Part shown: positions 36,018-46,128 of the stretch, piece by piece
Numbering within the stretch: position 1 is the stretch's first letter
Layout of the letters: each line of letters opens with the position of its first letter
From: Candidatus Nitrosopelagicus sp.
GTDB lineage: Archaea > Thermoproteota > Nitrososphaeria > Nitrososphaerales > Nitrosopumilaceae
DNA: 64,000 nucleotides
Reading direction: 5' to 3'
Assembly: GCA_028345195.1 (NCBI GenBank)
Contig: JAOMCX010000002.1
Coordinates: forward strand, 79,254-143,253
Translations under genes and position numbers: made by a program
The notes under the pieces: generated by a model
What the model was told of the DNA's origin: nothing
The model's database searches: none
The model's input: only the letters and a program-made list of their open reading frames with translations

Positions 36018-36694
36018 TGACATTTGATGGTGCCATCAAGGCATTATCTTTAGATGCTTTAAAAAATGTAAAAGATGGACATGTTATAGGTTTAGGAAGT
36101 GGACGTGCTGCAACTGCATTAGTTAAATCATTATCAAAATATATCAAAACAAAAAAAATTTCTGTTAAATGTGTACCAACATCGATGCAAATAAAATTAA
36201 TTGCAGAAAAAGGTGGGTTACAATTAATCGAACCAGATCAAATTGATAAAATTGATTTGGTATTTGATGGTGCAGATCAAATTGATAAAAATAAATTTTT
36301 GATAAAAGGTGGAGGCGGTGCACTGTTGAAAGAAAACATACTGATTAGTGCTGCAAAAAAAGTTATCATCATGGCAGATAGTTCAAAATTTGTCAAAGAT
36401 TTTAACAGAACAGTTCCAGTTGAAGTCCAACCTTTAGCAAGACAGATTGTTTGGAAAAAAATTGAGAATATAGGTGGAAAACCAGAATTAAGAATACTTG
36501 ATAGAGGATACCCGTTTGTTACTGAAAATGCAAATATTATACTAGATTGTGATTTTGGAGTAATCAAGAGTCCAAAAATATTGCAACAGAAAATAATCAA
36601 CGTCCCAGGAGTAATAGAAGCAGGTATTTTTACAAGGAAGCCAGATATAATTTACAAAGCAAAAGCAAATGGTAAATTTGAAATTTTAACTTAA
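36017..36694 (+). CDS. rpiA: Ribose 5-phosphate isomerase A
   Basis: 225-residue enzyme interconverting ribose 5-phosphate and ribulose 5-phosphate. Seen: IGLGSGRAATALV (phosphate site), VFDGADQIDKNKFLIKGGGGALLKE (catalytic region) and VPVEVQPLA. Length fits RpiA. Its product feeds the TktN-Rpe fusion at 13735-15402. Tail-to-tail overlap of nine bases with the dihydropyrimidinase-like gene. Confidence 0.96.
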   Translation: MTFDGAIKALSLDALKNVKDGHVIGLGSGRAATALVKSLSKYIKTKKISVKCVPTSMQIKLIAEKGGLQLIEPDQIDKIDLVFDGADQIDKNKFLIKGGGGALLKENILISAAKKVIIMADSSKFVKDFNRTVPVEVQPLARQIVWKKIENIGGKPELRILDRGYPFVTENANIILDCDFGVIKSPKILQQKIINVPGVIEAGIFTRKPDIIYKAKANGKFEILT

Positions 36695-38074
36695 TACTCT
36701 CGGTACAAAATTACCATACCCAGGTTTTCCAATTACTTCAAAATCTTCAGCAACAACAGTACCTCTAACAATTGTTTTGACTGGCCAACCTTTCAAATTC
36801 CATCCATCATATACAAGATAATCAGAGAATCCACCAAAAAGTTCAGGAGAAACTTTTGCTTCTTTTTTTAGATCAATCATTGTAATGTCGGCGTCATATC
36901 CTACTTCCAAATGTCCTTTTCCAGATAAACCAAAAATTTTTGAGGCATTTGCACTTGTTAGATTAACTAACTGATTCAGATTTATTTTATTTTTATTAAT
37001 TCCTTCACTAAGTAAAATTGGTAATGATGTTCCTATTCCAGGAAATCCTGCTAAAGCACCCCAGACGTCATCGCCACCAAGTTTTAGCTTCAATTGATTA
37101 GCAACATGATCTGTTCCTATCGTATCAATTTCATTATTTTGTAAAGCAGTCCATACAGATTGTATATCATTTTTTGTTCTAATCGGAGGCATAACTTTTG
37201 CAAGATAGCCATCTTGAGTTTCATGTGATAATGTTAGATAATGAGGACAGGTTTCAACGAAAATTTTTGTTCCTTTTTGTTTTTCTTCTTTAATTTTATC
37301 TAATGCCAATTTTGAACCAATGTGTACAAAGTAAATTTTACAGTCATACTTTCTTCCATATTCACAAATTGTTTGAATTGATTTTGCTTCGAAATCTGGA
37401 GAACGGCTTTCAGACCAAGCATTTAATCCATCATTATTTTTTTCTTTTTGTGTTTTCATACCACATGCACAGTCTTGATAATCTTCTGCATGCACTAAAA
37501 CAGGACAATTAAGGGATGCAGCATTTTTTACAATTTTTTCAACTAATTCATTTGTAACATTTACTTCAGCAGAGATTAACTTTTCTTCTCCAGGATTCAT
37601 TTCCATGTATACATGGCCAACATCACCACCAAGATTCATGTATATTTTAAATGAAATAATTTTATTTTCTGTACAATATTGCATTTCATCAATCTGTGAA
37701 TCATCAAAAATTGAGGCATGTAAGGTATAATCAATATAATGTGAATTTTGACTAGCCAAAAGATGTTTTTTAAGAGATTCTTTGTATGAACCCTTTAACC
37801 TGAACATTCTCATCATTGTTGTAACACCACCTATTGCAGCAGCGTGTGATTCACTTATTGCAGCTTGATCAATTGGAGAATAAACACCATAATGAACATG
37901 AGTGTCAATTAAACCCGGAATACTAACTAAACCAGAACCGTTAATTTTTTTATCACAATCAGGACTATCGTTAGTAATTAATTTGATTTTTCCATCTTCA
38001 ATGACAAGATTTTTTTCAACCATACCATTTTGAGTCATTACATGTGAGTCAGTAATGAGTAAATCGTAAGTCAT
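36686..38074 (-). CDS. Dihydropyrimidinase/dihydroorotase-like amidohydrolase
   Basis: 462-residue metal-dependent cyclic amidohydrolase. Seen: GLIDTHVHYG with metal His59 and His61, SFKIYMNLGGD with the Lys expected to be carboxylated, VLVHAEDYQD, IYFVHIGSK, and TIGTDHVANQ with the catalytic Asp. The domain layout and length fit hydantoinase, dihydropyrimidinase or allantoinase; PyrC-type dihydroorotases are similar. No pyrimidine genes are adjacent, so substrate is open. Confidence 0.85.
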   Translation of the reverse strand: MTYDLLITDSHVMTQNGMVEKNLVIEDGKIKLITNDSPDCDKKINGSGLVSIPGLIDTHVHYGVYSPIDQAAISESHAAAIGGVTTMMRMFRLKGSYKESLKKHLLASQNSHYIDYTLHASIFDDSQIDEMQYCTENKIISFKIYMNLGGDVGHVYMEMNPGEEKLISAEVNVTNELVEKIVKNAASLNCPVLVHAEDYQDCACGMKTQKEKNNDGLNAWSESRSPDFEAKSIQTICEYGRKYDCKIYFVHIGSKLALDKIKEEKQKGTKIFVETCPHYLTLSHETQDGYLAKVMPPIRTKNDIQSVWTALQNNEIDTIGTDHVANQLKLKLGGDDVWGALAGFPGIGTSLPILLSEGINKNKINLNQLVNLTSANASKIFGLSGKGHLEVGYDADITMIDLKKEAKVSPELFGGFSDYLVYDGWNLKGWPVKTIVRGTVVAEDFEVIGKPGYGNFVPRVLS

Positions 38075-38146
38075 TTTGTTTGCCTAAATTTCATACACAT
38101 TACTAGAGTAAAAATGAATATACATTGTAGAAAATTGCAATTACTA

Positions 38147-38218
38147 GGGCCGATGGCTTAGGGGTATAGCGCCACGTTCGCAACGTGGATGTCGAGGGTT
38201 CGATTCCCTCTCGGTCCA
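38147..38218 (+). tRNA. tRNA-Ala (CGC anticodon)
   Basis: Acceptor GGGCCGA/TCGGTCC with G3:U70, D arm GCT...AGC, anticodon stem CCACG/CGTGG with loop TTCGCAA giving anticodon CGC (GCG codon), T arm GAGGG-TTCGATT-CCCTC, discriminator A. CCA not encoded. Acceptor stem is identical to tRNA-Ala(GGC) at 4086-4162. Confidence 0.96.
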
Positions 38219-38259
38219 CTTCACGAAAACATTATACAGTGAAAAATGATAATTTAATC

Positions 38260-38622
38260 ATGAAAGTATTCAATGGAAAACAGGCAGCAAATGATTACAT
38301 GTCAGCACATACACTGGCATTTTCAACACCAGAGCTTACTTTGATGAGATTTTCGTTTTGGTTAGGAGACATGGTCCCAGACCCTACAGGAAAAGAAGAG
38401 AGTATTCCAAGATTATACACTTATGTTGAAGAACAGGACTTTGCACCAGTAGAAATTATTGATGATGATAAATATGTGCCAACAGGTGCTGTTTTAGGTT
38501 CTGGAATGTACGGAAGTGCAAATTCTGAATCATCAGGTGAAGAACAATTTTGTGCAGATTGTGGAGCAAAAAATTCACCTTACGCAAAATTTTGTAGAGA
38601 ATGTGGAACTAATATTACTTAG
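38260..38622 (+). CDS. Zinc-ribbon protein, type 1
   Basis: 120 residues. Residues 1-about 92 form an unrecognised domain (MKVFNGKQAANDYMSAHTLA, TLMRFSFWLGDMVPDP), followed by a C-terminal zinc ribbon CADCG...FCRECG with Cys98, 101, 112 and 115. The frame can be read upstream to 38185 but that overlaps tRNA-Ala, so ATG 38260 is chosen. Faces the next zinc-ribbon gene tail-to-tail with a two-base gap. Confidence 0.75.
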   Translation: MKVFNGKQAANDYMSAHTLAFSTPELTLMRFSFWLGDMVPDPTGKEESIPRLYTYVEEQDFAPVEIIDDDKYVPTGAVLGSGMYGSANSESSGEEQFCADCGAKNSPYAKFCRECGTNIT

Positions 38623-38624
38623 AA

Positions 38625-39158
38625 TTATTGTTTCGAGCCACACTTTGTGCAGAATTTAGCATTTGGTCTTAACTCTGCTCCACATGAAGTACAACTTCCG
38701 CCACTTTGTTTTCGTGGAAGTAATGCGGGATCAGGCGTTGGAAGTGTTCCAGGTTCATTAAATCCACTAGGTGCAGTACCCATTACAGAAGGTGGAGCAC
38801 CAACAGGATTGTCAGGTCCACCTACTCGTGGACCTGCATTCATTCCAGGCATCACTCCAGGTTGTCCCATTCCAGGCATTAAACCAGGAGATTGTGTTCC
38901 GCCTGTTCCGACACCCTTTGAAACTTGATCTAGTGCTTTTTTCAATTCTGTTAATGAATTAACACCTAAAAATAATAAAGCAGAATAAGCAGCAGTGTAA
39001 TCACCTAGTTTTTGAAAGAATTCTTTATCAGAAATTTTACCGGCTTTATACAAATTATTAGAGTCTAGAAAAGATTCGTAATATCCTTGAGTTTCAGCAA
39101 ATAATGTTTGTAACTTTTCAAAAGTAAGATTGTATGTATCAATTTCTCCTAGTGACAT
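38625..39158 (-). CDS. Zinc-ribbon protein with Pro/Gly/Met-rich linker, type 2
   Basis: 177 residues. Residues 1-80 are helical (LTFEKLQTLFAETQGYYES, DKEFFQKLGDYTAAYSALL), residues 83-150 are a low-complexity Gly/Pro/Met linker with repeats such as PGLMPGMGQPGVMPGM, and the end is a zinc ribbon with Cys156, 159, 170 and 173. Identical ribbon spacing to its two neighbours. No signal peptide. Function unknown. Confidence 0.75.
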   Translation of the reverse strand: MSLGEIDTYNLTFEKLQTLFAETQGYYESFLDSNNLYKAGKISDKEFFQKLGDYTAAYSALLFLGVNSLTELKKALDQVSKGVGTGGTQSPGLMPGMGQPGVMPGMNAGPRVGGPDNPVGAPPSVMGTAPSGFNEPGTLPTPDPALLPRKQSGGSCTSCGAELRPNAKFCTKCGSKQ

Positions 39159-39219
39159 AATTGAATGAGGAGGAATCTAATATTAATAGTTTAGAATAAA
39201 AAGAGAAAATTAGTAGAGC

Positions 39220-39552
39220 CTAAATTTTTTCGAGTGCTCTATCTATCATATTTTGGTATACTTCTTTGGATCCTGCGCCTACTTGTTGAGCGATGATTTC
39301 ACCTTTGTTCAAAAGCAATAATGTTGGAATACTAAACACATTATATTTTTGTGCTATTTCTTGTGCATTATCAACATTAACTTTTACAAAGTTAACTTTA
39401 CCATCATAATCTCCAGCAAGTTCCTCTACAACAGGTCCTACCATTCTGCACGGTCCACACCATTGTGCCCAAAAGTCTACAAAGACTGGTTTGTCAGAAC
39501 TAAGGACATCGGTTTCCCATGATTTTGGATCATCTATTTCTGTTATTGCCAT
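39220..39552 (-). CDS. trxA: Thioredoxin
   Basis: 110-residue thioredoxin: VDFWAQWCGPCRMVGP (Cys32, Cys35), KVNVDNAQEIAQKYNVFSIPTLLL with cis-Pro, and C-terminal helix. The frame extends three codons upstream to a TTG at 39561; ATG 39552 (MAITEIDD) is the likely start. It sits between zinc-ribbon genes and is divergent from the PRC-barrel one. Confidence 0.95.
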   Translation of the reverse strand: MAITEIDDPKSWETDVLSSDKPVFVDFWAQWCGPCRMVGPVVEELAGDYDGKVNFVKVNVDNAQEIAQKYNVFSIPTLLLLNKGEIIAQQVGAGSKEVYQNMIDRALEKI

Positions 39553-39650
39553 GATTAACAAATTTTATCAAAAGTTCACATCTAAAAATGTATTTGTGAT
39601 TATAACACCGTGTTGTTAAATCCTTTAAAAAATTTTCAAAATATACTTAA

Positions 39651-40439
39651 ATGACGTACTTCATGTATGAGAACATGAGCGCAGAACTTCGATTGAAAAA
39701 ACTTAGAGGTTCAGGTGGATTTGTGATGGCACGAGTAACTGATGAACAACAAAGTAAAGGTAATCTCGGAGGTCCAGATCTATTTTTAGCACCTATTGGA
39801 AGATTGGAATCAGAATTAATTTCTAAATATACATGTAATACATGTGAAAAAGAGTTTGAAGGTAGTCCAAAAATTGAATTTGAAAATCCAAATGAAGAAG
39901 TTGCCGAGAATTTAGTTTTAGCTGAGAGAGGAAAATATCTATGCAATGGATGTGATTCAACAATTGCAGAATATAGGGAATTTAGAAAACCAAATGAAGC
40001 AATGAATGTAGGATTAGCAAATCCAATTGAGCAACAACAAGACACAGGTCTTTCAAGCTTTGATACACCAGTTCAATCAGAAAGTGTACAGCAAGAAGTT
40101 TCAGAACAACCTAGTCCTAGTGATGGAACATTTAGATCAATTTTCGGTATGGATGTTTTTGATGAAAGTGCAAAAAAAATTGGAAAGGCAAAACAAGTAG
40201 GTGTGAATTCAAATCAAGAATTAGTGTTACTTATTTCAGATGACGAGGGCAATGACATAAGCATTAGTTGGAGTAGGATTGGAACTGTAGGAGAAGTTAT
40301 CTTTTTAGGTAAATCTGAAAAAACAGATGTGAAAGTAGAACAAACTGTTGCGGCAGGAAGCGGTTTAAGATGTCCTAGTTGTAATTTTGATAACAGACCA
40401 GACTCTAAATTTTGTGAGAGTTGTGGAGATAAATTATAG
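39651..40439 (+). CDS. PRC-barrel protein with N- and C-terminal zinc fingers
   Basis: 262 residues. An N-terminal zinc site (YTCNTCEKEF, YLCNGCDSTI; Cys62, 65, 98, 101), a Gln/Ser/Pro-rich linker (about 125-158), a PRC-barrel-like beta domain (FRSIFGMDVFDESAKKIGKA to GEVIFLG, about 161-220) and a C-terminal zinc ribbon (Cys241, 244, 255, 258). PRC barrels act in RNA processing and, in some archaea, cell division; the role here is unknown. ATG 39651 fits a TATA-like ctttaaaaa (39623-39631); ATGs at 39663 and 39675 are possible. A GTG-started signal peptidase follows after 30 bases. Confidence 0.75.
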   Translation: MTYFMYENMSAELRLKKLRGSGGFVMARVTDEQQSKGNLGGPDLFLAPIGRLESELISKYTCNTCEKEFEGSPKIEFENPNEEVAENLVLAERGKYLCNGCDSTIAEYREFRKPNEAMNVGLANPIEQQQDTGLSSFDTPVQSESVQQEVSEQPSPSDGTFRSIFGMDVFDESAKKIGKAKQVGVNSNQELVLLISDDEGNDISISWSRIGTVGEVIFLGKSEKTDVKVEQTVAAGSGLRCPSCNFDNRPDSKFCESCGDKL

Positions 40440-40469
40440 ATAATCGATAAGATTTATCTTAGTAATTTA

Positions 40470-41201
40470 GTGAGCAAACATAATTTGGCAAGTTCAACAA
40501 AGAGTCTAATCAAAGATGTAATAATTATTGTCGTAGCAATTGCCGTAATTTGGATAGGACTACAAGCAGTTTTTGGAACCTCAAATCCATTTTATGTAGT
40601 TTCAAGTGGAAGTATGATCCCAGCATTAGAGGTTTACGATGTAATAGTTGTCGAAGGTAATACACCATTTGAAGATGTGGAGAAAGGTGACATTATTGTA
40701 TTTTATTCGCCTAAATTATACGAGCAAGGAAAAGAAAGAGTGATTGTTCACAGAGTTAGTTTGGATATGTCTGTAGATGATCAAAAGATAGTAAGAACAA
40801 AGGGAGATGCTAATGCATCATCTATAGCGGGAACAGATTATCCAATAACAGAAAAGGAATATCTAGGTCAAGTAGAGTATGTAATACCACAAGTAGGATA
40901 CATAACACAGATTTTACAACCACCAATTAACTACATAATAATTGCAGTGATAATTGGCATCATGATTGTAAAGCATTTTGCATGTAAAGAAAAAAAGAAG
41001 GTTGAGTTTCAATATAGAAATGATGAATCAAAAGAGGAAGATACAGAAAATAGTTTTGAGAGCAAGAAAGACTCAGAGTATGTTAAATCTTCAGAAAAAG
41101 ACGAAGATACAGAAAATAGTTTTGAGAGCAAGAAAGACTCAGAGTATGTTAAATCTTCAGAAAAAGATGAATCAGTAAACGATGATAAGAAAGAACTTTA
41201 G
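40470..41201 (+). CDS. Signal peptidase I, archaeal/ER (Sec11) type
   Basis: 243-residue membrane protease removing signal peptides. Seen: TM helix (about 16-34), VVSSGSMIPALEVYD with nucleophile Ser48, VIVHRVS with His94 in place of the bacterial Lys (Sec11 type), RTKGDANASSIAGTDYPI with the conserved Asp region, and a second TM (about 154-170). Residues 171-243 are a charged cytoplasmic-type tail containing two identical 22-residue repeats (190-211, 212-233). Start is GTG 40470. Confidence 0.9.
   Translation: MSKHNLASSTKSLIKDVIIIVVAIAVIWIGLQAVFGTSNPFYVVSSGSMIPALEVYDVIVVEGNTPFEDVEKGDIIVFYSPKLYEQGKERVIVHRVSLDMSVDDQKIVRTKGDANASSIAGTDYPITEKEYLGQVEYVIPQVGYITQILQPPINYIIIAVIIGIMIVKHFACKEKKKVEFQYRNDESKEEDTENSFESKKDSEYVKSSEKDEDTENSFESKKDSEYVKSSEKDESVNDDKKEL
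41037..41168 (+). repeat. 66-base tandem duplication inside signal peptidase gene
   Basis: Two adjacent 66-base units (41037-41102 and 41103-41168), differing only at the last base (c/t, silent Asp codon). Each encodes EDTENSFESKKDSEYVKSSEKD-type 22 residues. The near-perfect identity shows a recent in-frame duplication. Confidence 0.97.
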
Positions 41202-41203
41202 AA

Positions 41204-42727
<1,524 letters not shown>

Positions 42728-42787
42728 GTCGCTACTACACTTAGTGATTCAAATAATTAAAAAGTTTGCAATTAAAGCTGTGCCTAA

Positions 42788-44884
42788 CTATAGACCAATG
42801 CGTACATCTAGAACTTTACAACCCTTTTGTTTTTCCATAACCAAAACAGGATTCATATCTAATTCTTTAATTTCATGGAAATCAGATACTAACTGAGATA
42901 GTCTTTGAATACATTCAGAGAGTTTTTTGATATCAGATGGTTTTTCCCCTCTAACACCTTCTAGAATTTTTTTAGTTTTAATTGAAGATATCATATCATC
43001 TGCTTCAATGTTTGTCATTGGTGCAAGTTTGAAGGTAACATCTTTTAGAACTTCAACATAAATTCCACCCATTCCAAGCATAACAACAGGTCCAAGTCCA
43101 GGTTCAAGTTTTGAACCAATGATCATTTCTTTTCCACCTTTTACCATCTCAACAACTAAAACACCTTTGATGTCTGCATTCTTGTTGTATTTTTTTGCAT
43201 TTTTCATGATAGTATCAAATGCAATTTCAACATCTTTTGCATTTTGAAGATTAACTTTTACTCCACCAGCGTCAGATTTATGAATAATTTGAGGTGATGC
43301 AATTTTTAAAACTACAGGATAACCGATTTTTTTAGAAGCAGTTACCGCTTCTTTTTTTGATTTTGCTAATTTACTAGCAGGTAATGGAAAACCGTATGCT
43401 CTAAGAATTTCTTGACCTTCTTCTTCTAGTAAGGCATCTCGTTTTTCTTTTTTTGCATTATCCAAGATTTTTTTTACTTTATCTTTTTTCACAGTGAATT
43501 TTGTAATTTTTCCAGATGGATTTTTTATCCAATTCGTAAAAGTGAGCATTGCTTTTAATGCACGAATTGAGCCTTCTGCATAATTATAATATGGAACATC
43601 ACCATTTGCCAAGATTTCACGATTAGTTATTCCTTCATCTAATCCCATCAAACTGGCTAACATTGTTTTTTTGTATTTTTTTGACATAGAAACTATAACG
43701 TTTGCAAGTTTATCATAATCCAAAGTTGCAGATGGAGTACACATGGATATTACTGAACCAACATTTTTGTGTTTTAATACTTCATTCAATACATTTTCAA
43801 ATCTATTAAAATCTGCATCACCCACGATATCTACAGGATTACGTGAACTTCCCCATGGAGGAATTACAGCATCAATTTTTTTTCTAATCTCTTCAATTTT
43901 TGCCATTTTTATTCCAAGTTTTGAGCATGCATCAGTTGAAATGATTGCAGGTCCACCTGCATTTGAAACAATTACCAAATCACCATTCATTGGAAGTGGT
44001 TGTTTTGAAAATGCGGTTGCATAATCAAATAACTCTTCCATAGTATCAACACGTATTGCACCTGATTGTTTTAACAGTGCATCGTAAATTTCATCAGAAC
44101 CCATTAATGCACCAGTATGGGACATTGCAGCTTGTGCACCTTCTGGACTTCTTCCAGATTTTAATACTAAAACAGGTTTTTTCTTTTTTCTTGTAATATC
44201 TTTACAAACTTTAAGAAATTCTTGACCGTTTCCCATGTCTTCAAGATACATAACAATAACTTTGGTTTGTTTATGTTCAGCAAGCATCTTGAGCATATCA
44301 ATTTCACTCATGTCTGCTTTGTTTCCCATGCTAATTACAGCAGAAAATCCAATTCCTTGTGCACTTGCATCTTCAACTAATGCAGCACATATTGCACCAC
44401 TTTGCGAAATAAGAGCAATTTCTCCAGATTTAGGAGTAATTTTAAGAAATGTTGAATTCATCATTGTTTTTGGTTCAAGATTCATCACACCAAGACAGTT
44501 TGGACCAATAATTTGTAATTTGTATTTTTTTGCAATATCTTTTAATTTTTGTTCTAACTTTGCACCTTCTTCATCAACCTCTTTGAAACCTGCAGTGATT
44601 ACAATTGCACCTCTAAGTTTCTTCTTTCCACATTCTTCTAACACTGCTGGAACGATAGTATTTTTTGTTACAACAACTGCTAGATCAATTTTTCCTGGAA
44701 CATCTAGTACTGACTTGTATGCTTTTTTATCAAAAACAGTTTCACGTGTTGGACTAATTGGATAGATTGTTCCTTTGTAGCCTTTCATAATATTTGATGT
44801 AATTGCACGGCCTACACTACCTTCTTTATCAGAAGCCCCAATTATCGCAATGGATTTTGGAGATAGGAAAACAGAATCAGTCAT
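42788..44884 (-). CDS. ADP-forming acyl-CoA synthetase (4-hydroxybutyrate-CoA ligase candidate)
   Basis: 698-residue fused alpha-beta acyl-CoA synthetase of the succinyl-CoA synthetase superfamily. Seen: CoA-binding Rossmann GASDKEGSVGRA (16-27), LISQSGAICAA (159-169), AMSHTGALMGSDE with phosphohistidine His256, and a C-terminal ATP-grasp domain (about 480-698) with KIASPQIIHKSDAGGVKVNL and LDMNPVLVM. In Nitrosopumilus an ADP-forming enzyme of this type next to abfD activates 4-hydroxybutyrate at low energy cost; adjacency here supports the same role. Acetate or 3-hydroxypropionate specificity remains possible. Confidence 0.9.
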   Translation of the reverse strand: MTDSVFLSPKSIAIIGASDKEGSVGRAITSNIMKGYKGTIYPISPTRETVFDKKAYKSVLDVPGKIDLAVVVTKNTIVPAVLEECGKKKLRGAIVITAGFKEVDEEGAKLEQKLKDIAKKYKLQIIGPNCLGVMNLEPKTMMNSTFLKITPKSGEIALISQSGAICAALVEDASAQGIGFSAVISMGNKADMSEIDMLKMLAEHKQTKVIVMYLEDMGNGQEFLKVCKDITRKKKKPVLVLKSGRSPEGAQAAMSHTGALMGSDEIYDALLKQSGAIRVDTMEELFDYATAFSKQPLPMNGDLVIVSNAGGPAIISTDACSKLGIKMAKIEEIRKKIDAVIPPWGSSRNPVDIVGDADFNRFENVLNEVLKHKNVGSVISMCTPSATLDYDKLANVIVSMSKKYKKTMLASLMGLDEGITNREILANGDVPYYNYAEGSIRALKAMLTFTNWIKNPSGKITKFTVKKDKVKKILDNAKKEKRDALLEEEGQEILRAYGFPLPASKLAKSKKEAVTASKKIGYPVVLKIASPQIIHKSDAGGVKVNLQNAKDVEIAFDTIMKNAKKYNKNADIKGVLVVEMVKGGKEMIIGSKLEPGLGPVVMLGMGGIYVEVLKDVTFKLAPMTNIEADDMISSIKTKKILEGVRGEKPSDIKKLSECIQRLSQLVSDFHEIKELDMNPVLVMEKQKGCKVLDVRIGL

Positions 44885-44932
44885 TGTATGTTTTTTAATA
44901 AAAAATTTTTGTATAATTAAAGCTATTCCAAA

Positions 44933-45289
44933 TTAGCTTCCGAGCATCTTTCCTGCTAAATTTTCCTTTCTTGGAATCCATATTATTTTTAATTCAGGAA
45001 TTTTTGGTATTAATAACCAAGATTCTTGTGCCAGAATACGTAATTGTTCATTATTTATTGCAAATTCATGATTCAATTGATTAACAGTATTTTTCGAATC
45101 ACTAAAAATTGTAATTTTATCAGTTGAATCTTGAAATTTTTTTAATGCTGCAATTATCGCGTGATATTCAGCCTGATTGTTTGTTAATCCAGATTTATTT
45201 TCATGGAAGGATTCACCAGTCTCTTTAATGAAAAATCCATAGCCAGATTTTTCACCGCCTGCACCATCAACATAAACACTAATTTCCAT
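44933..45289 (-). CDS. Ribonuclease HI-type protein
   Basis: 118-residue RNase H fold. Seen: VYVDGAGGEKSGYGFF with Asp8, TNNQAEYHAIIAALK with Glu41, and IFSDSKNTVNQL with Asp64. The usual fourth acidic residue in the C-terminal ADxLA motif appears replaced: PRKENLAGKMLGS ends with Gly113 where Asp is expected, and the protein stops there. It may be a three-acid variant as in some viral or archaeal relatives, or have altered activity. Overlaps the membrane-protein gene upstream by 11 bases. Confidence 0.82.
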   Translation of the reverse strand: MEISVYVDGAGGEKSGYGFFIKETGESFHENKSGLTNNQAEYHAIIAALKKFQDSTDKITIFSDSKNTVNQLNHEFAINNEQLRILAQESWLLIPKIPELKIIWIPRKENLAGKMLGS

Positions 45290-45731
45290 CTTTATACAAT
45301 TTTGTAAATTTTACAGATAAATTTAATGTAATCATGTAAATCACTAATGCGATAGATTGTGAAACGATTGATGCCATGTAAGGTTCATAGTCAATTTGTA
45401 ACAAATAGTACTGTAAAATCCATCTAACAATGGTATAGACTATTTCACCAATTCCTAGTGATGAAATAATTTTAATTAAATCAGATTTTAAGAGTGTATT
45501 ATCTTTTTGACCATTATCTAAAACATACTTTTTTCGATTATCAAAATAGTATAAGCCGCCAAAAACTGAAAAGAAAACAGCATAATCAATAATCAAAGTG
45601 AATGATGAATTGAGATAATCAGCTTGATCTCCAAAATAATCTGCTGCAATTGCAGAGATGACGATTGAAGCCAGGAAACCTAGAAAGACATTTTTGTTTA
45701 ATTTCAAATATTCTTGATACTTTTGTTTCAT
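45279..45731 (-). CDS. Four-span membrane protein, unknown
   Basis: 150 residues with about four hydrophobic helices (about 16-34, 43-60, 84-103 and 118-140), a Lys-rich N terminus (MKQKYQEYLKLNKN) and a Lys-ended C terminus. No family recognised. Its end overlaps the RNase H-like gene by 11 bases, so the two are probably co-transcribed. Confidence 0.65.
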   Translation of the reverse strand: MKQKYQEYLKLNKNVFLGFLASIVISAIAADYFGDQADYLNSSFTLIIDYAVFFSVFGGLYYFDNRKKYVLDNGQKDNTLLKSDLIKIISSLGIGEIVYTIVRWILQYYLLQIDYEPYMASIVSQSIALVIYMITLNLSVKFTKLYKDGN

Positions 45732-45804
45732 ATTTTTTGATAAAATATGTCATTTTTAGCGTTTCTAGGTAAACCCATTAATTGTATAATTTTTCAATAC
45801 TAGT

Positions 45805-46128
45805 ATGGATTCAGATGAAAAACGATTGAAACAAGAAGATTGTAATGAAGATGAGATAGGAACAGGGGTTCTAACATTAACTAACAAACGTATTGCATTT
45901 GATAAAAGAAAAAGTAGAATCGCAGATTTTTCAACAAAAATGGGTGAAACTGTAATTGATGTTCCTTTAGATCAAGTAGATGTTTGGAAGGAAGGAAGAT
46001 TTATCAAAAAAATCTGTTTCAAAGTTAAAACAGATACGGATGAAAAGTCATACAAATTTGGCGTTATGGGAACAGGCGGATGGTTAGAAGAAATTCAAGA
46101 TGCCATAGAAGATTTTAAGAATCAATAA
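45805..46128 (+). CDS. Small PH/GRAM-like domain protein
   Basis: 107 residues with a beta-rich pattern ending in a helix: GTGVLTLTNKRIAFDK (a strand-turn-strand often seen in GRAM/PH-like and bPH domains), VPLDQVDVWKEG, KKICFKVKTD and a C-terminal helix WLEEIQDAIEDF. This suggests a pleckstrin-like module, but no ligand or partner can be named. Overlaps kae1 tail-to-tail by seven bases. Confidence 0.6.
   Translation: MDSDEKRLKQEDCNEDEIGTGVLTLTNKRIAFDKRKSRIADFSTKMGETVIDVPLDQVDVWKEGRFIKKICFKVKTDTDEKSYKFGVMGTGGWLEEIQDAIEDFKNQ

Noticed and set aside
38185..38259. Upstream extension of the zinc-ribbon protein reading frame.
   Set aside because: It lies inside tRNA-Ala(CGC); the ATG at 38260 begins the plausible protein.
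40980..41180. Repeats near the signal peptidase end considered as a CRISPR-like or mobile array.
   Set aside because: Only two adjacent in-frame copies without spacers; a coding tandem duplication explains them.
44235..44765. A 176-codon open frame antisense to the acyl-CoA synthetase gene.
   Set aside because: The synthetase on the opposite strand has complete family motifs throughout; the antisense translation is Ser/Ile-rich with no domain.
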